A DNA stretch of 64,000 nt from Pyronema omphalodes. Taxonomy: Eukaryota > Ascomycota > Pezizomycetes > Pezizales > Pyronemataceae. How positions within the stretch are numbered: position 1 is the first letter of the stretch; every line of letters begins with the position of its first letter. The position numbers were made by a program, and so were the translations under genes. Shown here in pieces: positions 21,993 through 35,145 of this stretch. The notes under the pieces were generated by a model, which searched no databases, was not told the origin of the DNA, and saw nothing but the letters and a program-made list of their open reading frames with translations. The DNA lies in NCBI GenBank assembly GCA_024516155.1, contig JAJJXM010000006.1, positions 1 to 64,000 of the forward strand, written 5' to 3'.

Positions 21993-23850
21993 ATGATCAT
22001 GGTGGAATACGACCGGTCCAGAAATCCCCCCACCCACCGTTCAGATGCACCACCTCACCACTATCCCTCACACGCTACGCATCAGCCTCATCACGGGTCA
22101 CCGCATTTGCAGCATCTGGATCGCCCTTCTGCACACTCCACGCCATCACCGCCTTATTCCTACTCATCCTTACCGCATCTGAGCCAACAGCCAGTTCCAG
22201 CACACAGGCAAACACCTACATCCTACCCATCGCCTCATTCATACCCATCGCCCTCAATCCACTCGGCAGGTTATCAGTATAGCTCGGGTCCACCACCTCC
22301 TTCACGAGGTTCACCATACTCGCAGCCTTCCTCCGCGAGAAACTCCCCATATCAAGGGCCCTCTACACTCAACCTTCCTCCTATTAGGTTGACTCCACCC
22401 TCATTGCCTCCCCCCGAGATCCCACCTACGCATGGTTCCCCTCTGCTCGGGTCGCCGTTGCCACAGCCATCCTTACAGACCCCAATTTACTATTCGGCAC
22501 TACCGTCGTCGGCCGTTCTTCATTCTCAGATTACATCATCACCAATCCATACGACGCTAAGATACCCGCTTCCTTCGGTGAACAACCAGGAGCGAATCAT
22601 GTCTGGTGGTCGACACAAGAAGGAGATCAAGAGACGCACAAAGACAGGTTGTTTAACCTGCCGCAAGCGGAGAATAAAGGCAAGGACTCTACAATTGGAA
22701 CATTATCAATCTTGAGAGCCATTGCGCTAACAGTGTATATTTGTAGTGTGATGAAGGCCACCCGACGTGTAAGAACTGTCAAAAGAGCAAGCGTGATTGT
22801 TTGGGCTATGATCCGATATTTAAGTCTCAGCCTGGGCCGGCAGCTATTCAGCCCGCCCCTTCAGGAGGTTCGACTCCTCATTCTCTCCAGCAATCTCCTT
22901 CCTCCGGCACTTACACATTCCAAATTTCTTCAGTTGGCCAAGGATATGCTCAAACCATGTCTGGAGCTTCTTCCCCTGCCTCAACTTGCGACTCGTACGA
23001 CTACCCTCTCGATCCCGCTCTTGATGCAACCAGCCACCCTCACGTTCAGTCTTCGGCGTCTACCAGTCATCCTGATATGAGCTGTTATCGCCCGGATTTG
23101 AAGAGAGGCTTAGACCAGGACCGAACATCCCCGTTTTCCACCGCTTCTGAACCATCAATGTCTAGCCATCGAAGCCACGGTTACCACTCAATTCCCCGCT
23201 CGTCGACCCCGACCTTAGGAGGAATGCGCGAGGGCGGATTAGCGAAGCGCATAAAGATCGACGACTTGCTTTCGGTTAGCTCAGTAGCGAGTACGCCTCA
23301 GCCGCTTAGTCCGCCGCAGAGTGAGCCTACCGGAAACGCCGCTTCTAGCGCTTCGTCTGCCTCGGTAGAGAGCAATGTACACGGAGCCGAGCGCGATGCT
23401 CAGGCCCCGCAAGAACAGCGGGAGGAGGATAAACGGGAGCAGGAGGCGCGGGAACGAGAAGCATTGAGGCGACAGATCCAATTTGAGCGCCTTCGGAATA
23501 TTGGGATTCGCCACGATTACGACAACAGGGAACCTTTGGATCTTCCTTACGATAGCCGCGACCCTCGGGATGCTCGTGATATGCGAGGTATTCGAGAAGT
23601 TCGGCCTATTCAGGATGACCGGGATGCCAGGGATTATCGCGATGAAAGAGACGTGCGTGACGGACGGGATATCAGGGAGTACCGTGAGGAGAGAGATGTG
23701 CGTGATGGAAGAGATGTCATGGAGTCAAGGGACCCGAGAAATCCCAGGGATGTTAGAGATGGAAGGGAGGAGAGGGAGAGTGATGTTCAGGACCGTTGTG
23801 AGCCTAGGGAGTTGAGGGATACCCGTAAAGTACACGAGACAACTTCTTAA
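21993..23850 (+). CDS. Zn2Cys6 transcription factor
   Basis: Model: join(21993..22679, 22747..23850), 596 residues. ATG at 21993 is in a CTCACCATG context. The first ~200 residues are Pro/Ser/His/Tyr-rich. The zinc binuclear cluster is C-x2-C-x6-C-x6-C-x2-C-x6-C: C220 and C223 lie in exon 1, and C230, C237, C240 and C247 in exon 2. It is preceded by a basic KEIKRRTKTG stretch. The 67-bp intron starts GC (AAG|GCAAGG) and ends TTTGTAG with a GCTAAC branch site. After the cluster come low-complexity sequence and, from about residue 495, an Arg/Asp-rich tail of RD-repeats (RDARDYRDERDVRDGRD type). I see no fungal-TF middle homology domain, so targets and partners cannot be named. It should act in the nucleus as a sequence-specific regulator. 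Confidence 0.85.
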
Positions 23851-26800
23851 GAGATGTTTTATCACTTTTTCGATGTTGAAGGGAAAGAAGTGAGTGGGAA
23901 TGTGATGGGGGGATGTGATGATTATGGATGGAAATTTTAGACTACTGTCCAGGCGGATATTATGGGAAACGATCGCTTACGAAACACGAAAATACTCAGA
24001 TTCTTGATAAAAAGAATGGTGTAGGATGAATCAGGATAGGGATAAGAAACATGGGTTTCTAAATATGTGGGGGAATCAGGACATTCGGGAAAGAAAGCGG
24101 AGGATTGTTTGGAAGAACCGGATTGAATTTTTACATCTAGGTTTTCTTACATCTATTTTACTATGGTCAAGGAAGATAAAAGTGCTGGTTTTACAATGCT
24201 TAAAGATACCAGTTTGTATGACTGTGTTATTTTTCCCCCTAGGGTTTCCCTTCTCTTTTCTTTGGTTTTTTTTGTATCTTTCCTTTTTGTTTGGCGCAGG
24301 TGATTTTTGACTTTTCTTTCTTTTCGTTTTTGGATTTTTTTGCCTTTTCCTTTTTGACTGGAATTCATTTGGATGATTGGTTCTACAGTATGATGGAATA
24401 CTTGAGAAAAATCGCAAAGAAAGTCTTTCAGTAAGAGATTGGAACTTTGGTTAGTTGGTTGGTTTGAGGATAGGATTGGATTGGATTGGATCCGTAGGAT
24501 TGTATTTCTTGTACTCTGTTTTTTTTCTTTCTTTCATTTCCTATGTTTTGGTGCAATTATTATAGATTGGGAAAGTGTAGGGTGGCAGGAGCAAATGATA
24601 TCCGGTTGGGGCGTATGGGAATTGAAATGCATATTATTATTATTATTTTTCTGCTTTGATTACATGCTTGTTTTTTTTTTTTGGTTTATTTATTCATCAC
24701 CATGGAATTGAAATACTATTCTTTGTTGGAATGGTTTGGTTGTACGATTTCAACACGTGGTCATCCTACATGCACCGAGGGTCGGTAATACAAGCGATGA
24801 AAACGCTAGGCGAGGTGTCAGAAAGGCGAGTCACGGTGGAGGCGAAGTTATGCCTGGAACCCGGACAGTCGGGCGGAGTAACATGCAGACTGCGGTTGGA
24901 ATGTAGAGGATGGCGGAGCACAGATGGAGGAAGGGGAGGCGATTTTAGACGCGACTCGCGAGAAAGATGGCTGGAAGGGTGGAAGAAATGAAAACCGATG
25001 ATGTTTATGCGTAATAAATAAAATCGAATTTACGAGGAATGATATCGATACAATTGCTATCTAAACAAATTATTTTTAATCATATTCGCATATTTTATCG
25101 CGGCTATTCAAAATGTTTAAAATTGCTAAACGCGGGAAATAATTCCCGATAATCGAATCGAGCCGAAGTGAACAAACATTCGTTCGTTCGTTAAGATCCG
25201 CAGCCCGAGGACCGAAAGTTCGTTTAGATGGAAAAGGCATGTACCTGTCATTGCATCATAACCAGTATTTTACATCATAAAAAACTAAATAAAAATTAAA
25301 TCAAGTTAAACGAAGGAACGAAGCCCCTTTGACATGACGAAACGAAACGAAACGAAAGTTTAATTCCGAGCCCGTTAACCTTCTTTTTTGGCTGCTTGCC
25401 TGCCTGCCTATCTTCGCTCGGTACTTGCTTGATTCACATAGGACTATACTGATATCATGGTGCTAAACTCCGGAGTCCAAAGTTCAACCGAAAATTCCGT
25501 ACCCGTGATCCTAATCCCCTAACCCCTCGGCTCTCGCTTGATGATGTCAAAGACAGGAAACCATAACTCGAGTACCTTGAATTGACGTCGTAGGTACCTC
25601 GGTCCGTCAGCCTTACGCAATAGCCGAAATTTTATGGTTGAAAGCTAAAAGTTGAAAGTATGTATTTACGCTATGGATTATGAACTATGGACTATGCGTT
25701 ACGTCATAGATAAATATAGGTTAGGAGGAATTAGAGATAAATAGAGCAACTAAATTCCGAAAGTTTCTTGAGAAAAATTGAGGTGCGTGTTTTTTTGTTT
25801 TTTTTTTTTGCCGGGAGAGAGCTCTGTGATTTATAGCGAATTTTAATTCTCGTCATGAAAATATATTTTGTAGTTTATCATCATGGCATTTACACTGGTA
25901 TGATGAGGAATCAAAGTTAGGCACAATGATATAATACAACAGAGCATCGGATGGTTTTTTTGCCCTCATATCCGATATTGACTGTTTTCTTTTTGCGTAT
26001 ATAGCGCTATTATCTAAAGTAGACAGACTATACTTTCCATCGCGTGACTTTTTCCTATGTTTGTAAATATTGGTGGCCATGACAAGCTTTTCAACCGGCC
26101 GATTACGATTCGCGAGGGATTGGGTGCTGATCAGATTATGATCGGAGGTTTAGGATGTTGGCTTTAAGTAGGCGAGATTTGGCGGTTGACGAGGGGAAGC
26201 GCCGCGCCGAATCGATTGGAGCGGGTTGATGGAATTGCTGATCATGTAAGTAGATGATGAGGCGAAGCGAGCGAGCGAGGTGAGCTGACCTCAGCTGAGT
26301 GTGCGGATCAATGGAAAATCCGGGTTATCGGCCTGACCTTGTCTTATGCATAATAGGTGGCCAATTAGATGCATTTTTTTGGTGGTTCACCACTGTGATG
26401 GTTGGGTTAATGAGATTTTTTGAAGATCGTGTAAACGTGTAGATATAGATATTGGGGTAATGATATATAATGACACATATATGATGCTTTTATTTTTCAC
26501 CTAAAGATTTATATATCTCACCAGACAAAGAATGGATTCCAAAGCTGTTAAGCCTTGAAAAAATGTTGTGGAATTTTATTTGATTTGAAAATGAACAGCT
26601 GCTGCCTGGCTACACTCCGCCTCCACATCCTCCCCACAGCCGCGATGACTGTATGTAAAACCTATAATCAGCTGCTCCTCATGATAGCCTAGCTGTCAGA
26701 ATGTGGCTGGAGTCAGTACCTGAGGTTCCCATCACTCTTATCCTTCTCAGCGTGATTGGTTCCAACGGGCGGAATTGAAATGGAGTTAATGGAAGATGAC

Positions 26801-29800
26801 ACTGGAGGGTTGATCTAGAAGTGACAAAACTATAGATAGCGCTGGGCGTTGGGGGCATTTGGGCGGAGAGTACACGAAGGGTATTTAAGAGTTTATATCC
26901 TTGACGAATCTGGGCTTTTTTTCTGATTTTGTCGGACTTATGCGTCAGTTTGGTGAATATGAAACAAAAGTGATCACATGATTTAGGAAGCAGTATATTG
27001 GGGATCTTCTAAGATCTTACTTGGCGTTGTAATACATTCGAGAAATTGTAAATGTGACAAATGGCACTGCTATTGGTCAGAAATCTTGGGGAAAGGGGCT
27101 TTCATAATTATGCAAGCGTTTGTTTTCTGCACTTTACTCTTGGACAAGCGAGAGATAAGCGACTTACTGGGCCTGTTTGCCCCTTCCAACAGTACTTCTC
27201 CCTCCTTCGGCGACTTCGGGAAAGTTCCAAACTGCACATTTGAGTGGGGGTGACACGGAAAGCATCCATACTGGGACATGAGCTTCATTATCCATGTTTG
27301 TAAATTTTCACTTTACATAATTCCGGGGTGCCGTGATGACTTTTGTCAAGGAAAGCCAGGTTAAAAGGATATCAACTAGCTAGTGCGCACGTGTTTCATT
27401 GATAAGTGCTTGATAAACGAAAACACGCGATATCTCTGCAGTCGGGAAATGACATACATATAATATGCGAGGGATGATAGATCAGACCATTCTAAATACG
27501 GGGATTATACATTCCTTATGCAACGGTAAAGGATCATAAATCAAATAAGCGAAGAATCGTCAGTTATGCAAAATTACTCCGCTTACTGCCCATCTCCGCC
27601 TTGTCAAATCCACGGAAAGCTCAACCAAAAACAAAAACACAACAAGGTGGCATATTAAAATATGCCCAGAGGCTTTGAGGAACAATATTCGGACAGCAGA
27701 GTTTCAAGCTTGGATGCTGAACATCTGTCAACAATCAGGAGAACCCCAAGCGGGAGGCATCAAACAAATGGGGTAAAGAATCAATCAAGGGCCAACGTTT
27801 CAATTCCACCAGTCTGGACACAAAAAGAAAACTAGAAAGTAACGAATCCATGAATCCACGTCAGAAACAAAAGAAAACAAGCCGAGAATACCTCTTTAGT
27901 CGCCAAAACTGCACAATCCAAGGTGATCAAGAACGCTAACAGACAACAAAAGTTAACTCTAACTCGCCTGACATCAGCTTTAGTCGAAGACTGGTTTTGA
28001 ACCATAACATAAGACGACTATGGATACAGAAACCCACATCCGCTGTCCTGTCAAAGTTCTGTATTTTTTTACATCTTTTTGAAGTTCTTAATAAGCGAGT
28101 CCCTGCTTCCCCTGCGAAGTAAAAAACTATAAGGCAATAAACTGCTTGTCCACATTTCAGTAAATGGATCTGCGGTGGTTGCTGTTATAAACAAAAACTT
28201 CACGACTGTAATAGTCTACAGCTTGGATACAACAGGCAATAGGATCCCGTATATAGTTCACTATCAATTCAGACATCTTAATATCTTTACAAATCAAACA
28301 TTCTCATGTTCCGCACGCAGCTTCATGCCATTACTTCTGTACTTTTATTTAACTCATCGTATACTCATAACCCTCAGATATACACACTTCATCGGTCAAG
28401 CAGAAAACCGGAATGGAAGCCAAAGAATCAGAATGCTCTAGAAGGCGTTTGTGATACGGCAATGGTACTGGAGAATATGCTAATAAGAACTCCTGGAATG
28501 ATTTGGATAGGGGTGTCATCGGCTTTGAACCGTCTTGACCCCGAAGATAAAATAAGGATGCTCGGAAGCGGGACCTACATGAAAGATGTCTGATGACAGC
28601 ATTGGATTTCTGATATACACCAAAAAGAGGGCGATGCTGTATCGTCCATGCGTAACATGAGGACGGCCAGTAATTTTGAAGGTGATCTTCAAAAATTGGA
28701 CCCATAGGTGAAGTGGTAATTTTATGCAAAACAAACATCGCTGGAATCATGAAAATCCCGATGAGTTATGATGACTATCAAGTTGTCATGAGGTAATGTC
28801 TCGGCGTGGAAAAAAATGCTATGTCTCCAAAATGGGATTTCCCATTAGCAGATGAAGCGTTCGATACAAGCATACAGGAAGCTCCTAGTGGTTATGCATT
28901 TGTGTCGTGCGAAAATGAGCGTACAGGGATAAGAAACATTACAATATGATAATACGTTATGAAACAAGGCTGATATGCGGAGGTTTCCAGCGGATCTCGG
29001 AGTGGGCAGATTTCTGGGTATACTACGATGAGACGTACGCTCCCTTGCCAAAACTTACCATTCCTCACTTCCTTATCGGCATCGCAGTACAGCAGAACTA
29101 GTAACTGGGTCGTATTGACCTTTTTATAACTTCAATGAGGAAACACCATAAGATATTTGGGCAAAGAAACCTCAATCTCTATATACGGACTAAAACAAGT
29201 ACCGTGAATATAGTACAAAGTCATTGATTGCTACCTACAATTACTAGACTTTTGGCCGATGAACTTCAAGTGGTACTTTACTCTACGGTGACTAAACATT
29301 AATTGCAAATTCACCAATCTATGAATGATAGTTGGAAGACACTGGAGAGCATTACAATTCAAGTACAAATTTGCAGACCTTGGAAGTGCGAGAAAATTGC
29401 TTAGTATTCATTCACATTGAACAAAGAATAGCCACCAGCTTGTCAGATTAAATCACTCGCTTATAGTTGATTAGCTGGATTAGACCTTTGCGAACTTGTA
29501 CAATAAGCCATGATTATAGAACCAATCATCTTTTAGTTCCTGTTTTGTCTTGGAGGATACTGAAAGTGACAGGCGTTTTATGCAACAATTTGCACCTGAA
29601 AAATTACAGTACATAGGGGTAACGCTTGTATTCGCGTAAAAGGGTAAGTTCGGCGCTCTGTTGTATCACTGCACCTGACCTTTGTGCCCCATACCACTGA
29701 CAATGCCAAGAGAACTAGCTTTCCATGAACTGCCAAATAGCTTTTAATGATTACGATTAAATAGCCCCATCACAGGGCTCTAGAACCCCCACTGTTTCTC

Positions 29801-32800
29801 AAGAAACCTCTGGAGTTATGGTTTTTTTTATTGCTACATCCAGGTCATATGGGATGCGCCGTACTTGAGGCACCCCATGAGTACCTTCATATAATATCTA
29901 AAAGAGAGGCAGGTAAGCCACAATGTACCATCGGAGGAGCAATCAAGATGACACATCATGCGACCATCAGATTCTAATCAGGCCACGTCTAGCCACGTCC
30001 ATTACACTTGTATTCCAGGGGGCAGTCTGGTCTTATAATTTTGAATAGAGTTGTACAAACATAGATGAGGAGCACAAATGCATTTCTATCCTGAGTAAGA
30101 TGCCATTGTACTTTTTTCAGGCACTTTCAAACATTTACCTTATACTGATTCATCTATGTCAAGACCCATCGAGGGCTAAGTATCCAAGCTTCAGTATCGT
30201 GTACTAACAAACTATAGCCCATGAGCGAGCTGAAATGTCATATTATTCCTGTTGGTAATGAGGTTCTAACTTTTGTTAAATTGCTTTCTGTTGTTAAAAA
30301 TGTTTTAAGGTAGCCAAAGTAGGTACTGAACATACAAAGTACAACAACATTCCAATCAAGCTTTATGCTTCCCGTAACATTTTTTGATACGAAACACGGG
30401 GTTAAACGAAATGCAAGAAACATGCGATGTTCGGTAGGACGGTGGAATACCAGCCCAGTTGTAGGGATCGCAGAGCTGCATTACCGAAATATGTGCTCCA
30501 CAAATTTGCCGAAATGGAGAGATTAGGCGAGCGAGATGCGGTGCTTTCTGCCTACGTAGGTTTGTGAGCTTTATCAATGTTGCCGAGATGCGCTGGTATC
30601 CGAGTGCTAATTCAATTCACTATCATGCCTCATAAAGGTAAACAATTATGCCAGCACTTTGAATAACCAAGTACGTAGAGTTCCAAAATGCAAAAATAAA
30701 ACGGATTATGAGACTTGTTGGCTGAGTACCCGGTGAGCCTTCTGAGGATATCAGCGGGAGTAACCAGTTTATATTGGGTAGAGCCGGTCATAGCGGAAGA
30801 GTTTCAGAGAAGTGCAATTCCATCATCAGTCATGAGTACAAATATGACGGGAAAACTGAAGTATCAGCAATTTTATGTTGCTTTGAGGTATCAACGGAAT
30901 TAGAAATAATAATGTTTAGCTCTTGGAAATTGTAAATAAACTTTCCAACAGACGAATCGAAATTGGTCCGCAAGTTTTGTACTGCTTCAACCATTCAGTG
31001 ATTTTCAGCACGTGAATTAAGATCACGTTGTCACGGCAGATAAAATACAGTTTACTTCCTGTGAGTTGGGTTAAATAAGAAGCGTGGTACATTTCATCTC
31101 ATCTGCATCGGGAGAATTGAAGGAAGCTTGAAACGCGTAATGTCATGTCAAAATTTCCATGTTTGTAATACCGCATGGTGTGATCTTTCAGAAATGGTTC
31201 TTGGCGAATTTGTGTGTTTATTTGTTCTAAATTTATACCCGTAGTTGGTTGACCCATAGAATATCGTTCGATACCCGCGGATTGATACTGCTAGCTTGAT
31301 CATGTTGGGCTACCCTACGATTGGAGACGAAGCTCGCGAATCATGCGATAGCTTGAAAGTCCGTTCTATTTGTGATAATTTTGCTCTAGGAATGAGCGGC
31401 GATTACTGTGGTTGCACGTTGTACACAATGTGCACTTTCTTCTCCTGTGGCCTAGCGAAAAATGTCAATCATACGCCCTTTGCTTTGATGTATTCGGGAA
31501 TTCTTGTGATTTTCTTTTTTGCTTTTCGTTGGCGTGGATGTAAGAGTAGTTGACTAACTTTGTACCCATCCATTTCAGAAACATGTTATTGATATAAAAG
31601 AGGTTACTTATGGTCATTGCTATGTACCACTACTTCCATCGCTGGACTACCATGCCAGGACCTCGGTTCTGTCGAAGCAGCGGAACAAAGATGAGATGCA
31701 GATGTAAAGTATATCACAATCGTGAAAGATGTATTAACGGACATTGGCTAAAAGTATAATCGGTGTTCTTGATGGGTATGGTTGTTTTCGTTATCTGTTC
31801 AACCGAAAAATCGCTCGGTACATTCAGCCGAACCACACGATTTGGAGTGTAATTTGAATACTTGATTGTGGTAAGCGAAATAATACATTCGGCTCCAAAC
31901 TGACAGCTGTCTAACAGCGCCGCCGATGTACATTGGTGTTTGATACTTGGCTTCTGAGAATGGTGAGCGGTTGGTCCGATTTATGATGCATGTTATACGT
32001 AACAGTCTATATGACACATGTTGATTGCGCATCCGACGTAGGGATTCTAGGCCGACGTGAGAGTCATAGCGTACATTGCGGTCTCGTGAAAGGGAAACAA
32101 AGTATTTGAAAGCTAGGGCTTAGGGTCGGAGAAGCAAATCGATTGAATGGCGCCTAGATAGTATGTCGTGTGATTTACCGTAACTACATAGACGGCAGAC
32201 ATAGACAGCATTTTACAGGCCGCCATTATTGGCAATAATGCAGTGCATTCACCGGTAGTTGAAATATTGGATAAATATCACAGCTGATATGAGTAAGGAC
32301 ATTATCAGTTCCACTTTACATGGACGGGTTTAATAGCATCGCACTCATGCACATCGATGGTCGGTGCTGAGGAAACCTTGGAGGCATCGCGATAGCAGGC
32401 AAACTTTATTTTCTGAAACTTTTAGGCGAGCGAGGACACGTAGCGGTATTTTAAGCTTAATGACTACCTGCATTAATGCAGAATGGATGCATGAAACGAC
32501 TGGTACCGAGATTTGTTACCAGATAGTATTGGAGCCCTCAAGGTACTTTGTTTTTCATTTACCTCAACAAATTATGATACATGTGAGGATGTAGAAGAGG
32601 ATATGTACCAGTAAATAACAGCTGAGCTTCTAAGCCGACCCATCATGTCTGCAGTCCTGAAATTGAAACCTCCACCTCATGCTGTAGTCAGAACCGTAAC
32701 CTAGGCTTATTTTGGTCTACTCAGTTTTTTTTTTTTTTGCTATCTTTTGAATCAGGACTATATCCATTACCCGCCACCTCTTCTACTTATACTATCACAA

Positions 32801-34557
32801 AGTAACTCCACAGGACATGTGGGATAACGTTGCGTGAAATCACTGTATCCTGATTCTATAGACCTTGCACAGAGAATACACGAGCTTATTCGATCATCTG
32901 CATAATTAAAATCAGCGTACCACGCTCTTATCTATGAGGCCTGACGTCAAACCTTCAATTTTACTAATTCTGAGAATATATCACTTCTATATTTACTCCG
33001 GCATGGCCAAAAATCATGTCAGTTCGACGACCTATGGATGATAGTAAGATTACACAGTAACACAACGTCGCGCGTATAGACAATCACAAACATTGACTTC
33101 ACTTCGTCATACACCAAATAATAATCTTTAATCTTACTTTTCATACCGATTTTTCGGTGCATCCGAGACAAGGTATGTTGTAGGGTGTATACTCGGAGCG
33201 CGTATCATTACTGATCACTCGGATCGATTGCATGCGAAGTTTCAATAGGGAATTATTCTGAATGGGACAGGTTACATCGCAAAGAAACATTCCGCACTTG
33301 TCAGAAACCTTCATGATCTGACTTAATGCATCTTCTTTGGAGCGCCGCAGAAAATTGGGAAAATCAGACTGCTTATCGCACATTTCAATGGGCGACTGAC
33401 TACTTAAGCAGACGGGGTCATTTTTTGTTTGATGGTTTAGAGTAATCAGCCAAGCTGTAATAGAGGCGGTTATTCTTAGTATAACAAGAAAAATGTAGAA
33501 TAGTTATCCTGCTCCGTAGTCTTCCGAAAAATTAAATATTATAGCTCGATTGCATCACTCGCGTACTTTCGAACGAAGAAGAGTCATTCCTTGAGCGCAG
33601 CTTTCCACTCTAATAGAAACTGTCCAGATTTTGACCATGTTTTGTTTCTTTTGCCGTGGAAATAAGTTTTGGGATCGCTTGTATCCAGCACAGTCATATG
33701 AGTGATAACTCATGAATAGCCAAGTGAGTGACAGTGAGTGAATCAAGTACGAAAGAGTATCTCGCAAATGTTTGTCACACTGTAAAACTGGGATTATCCA
33801 CAAAGCGTATTTTATTGTTTATGCATCCTGTTAAAAGATAAGATCGGGTCTGACTGACATCTGATTAGGGACGAATGGTTGCAACAATTAGTAGGCACTC
33901 TTTCCATTTTTGAGCGCTCAGCACGGTAGATGACCTCTGGGCAACATGCCGCCTCAATAGGCAATTCATATAGCATATGATGTTTCTTATAAGTATCACT
34001 GATATCTACCTCCAAAAGTTAAGCCAACCTCACAAAACCCAGCTAAACTCAACCTACTGGTGCAGAACAAAATCGGTATTCTACATCCGCAAGATGTGTA
34101 TAGCTTGGTATATGCGGTACATCTATAAGTTGAGAAAATTCCATATTATTAGATGACCTCCAAAATTGTTTCCAAAACCTTAGTCGAATATAAACAGTCA
34201 TATATGTATCGAATGGATGCAAAGAATGCGCTTTGCAGCCCGTATTAGTCATGAGACGTAGTTTCCCATACCGACGTCTTTGCCAACTATACGGATACTT
34301 ATATTATGGTGCCTGGATATTCAACCCTCACAATTCCACCTTTGTATCTTACTGTTGGTTGATTGATTATCCTCAGGTCCTATGCATGGGCCAGTCTCTA
34401 CGCACATTGATCTGAAACCACCCCATGGACATATATCATTTATCTATTTTAGCATCGTCCAAGCTCCTAACGAGTGAAAAACAATGAGAATGGGCGTTGC
34501 GTTTGTATGTACTATACGTTTGATTATATTGGCTAAGTGTGTTTATCCAACATAATC
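23851..34557. other. Gene desert of about 10.7 kb
   Basis: AT-rich sequence with no ORF that carries a domain, no spliceable chain of ORFs and no tRNA. The first ~200 bp presumably hold the 3'UTR of the Zn2Cys6 gene. I see no intact transposon; if it derives from repeats they are too decayed to name. Confidence 0.5.
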
Positions 34558-34645
34558 GGTCGCTTAGCTCAGTTGGTTAGAGCGTGGTGCTAATAAGCAT
34601 TCCTTGATAACGCCAAGGTCGCAGGTTCGACCCCTGCAGTGATCA
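34558..34645 (+). tRNA. tRNA-Ile (AAT) with a 14-nt intron
   Basis: Acceptor arms GGTCGCT/AGTGATC pair with G-U wobbles. D arm TAGCTCAGTTGGTTAGAGC and T arm GCAGGTTCGACCCCTGC are canonical. Anticodon stem TGGTG/CGCCA encloses CTAATAA with anticodon AAT at 34592-34594. The intron AGCATTCCTTGATA (34596-34609) sits after position 37, as in nuclear tRNA introns. TTTTT directly after the discriminator base is a Pol III terminator. Confidence 0.95.
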
Positions 34646-35145
34646 TTTTTGCCGTCCTGAGTCTTGTCGTCCCCAATGGGTGAGAACACAAAGACGTGAT
34701 GAAGACAGGACTGTTTTTGTGTTGATGGGGTTGAATTCGTGGTTGGTGCTAGTGTTGTTTAAAATGCAGTAATGTCTCGTGATGTTGCTTATTGCATCTG
34801 ATGTGAGAATGACATCATGCAGATTGTTTCATACCCGTCGAAGGTTGAAGAAAAAATATTCCGGATGAAATCCCAAAGACAACACTGCAGATCTATTCGC
34901 TAAGACTACTCCCGAAGAACCATCGTACAGGTATCACATTTTTTGAAGAACAAGCAGAAGAGAGTAGTGTACAAGAATGATAACACTATGATGAAGAAAC
35001 AAACCCTGAGAAAACCGTTGAAAAAAATTGCCACAAATGCATAAACCCCAAAACACCTTCCCGAATACAACTTGCCTAGATAACTATTTCCTAGTTTCTA
35101 GCTCGCAAACCTATAACATTCTAAATGATGTGGGTATCTCTTGCT
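34646..35145. other. Intergenic, no gene seen
   Basis: Spacer between tRNA-Ile and the 3' end of the stomatin-like gene; only its terminator and 3'UTR are expected. Confidence 0.5.
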
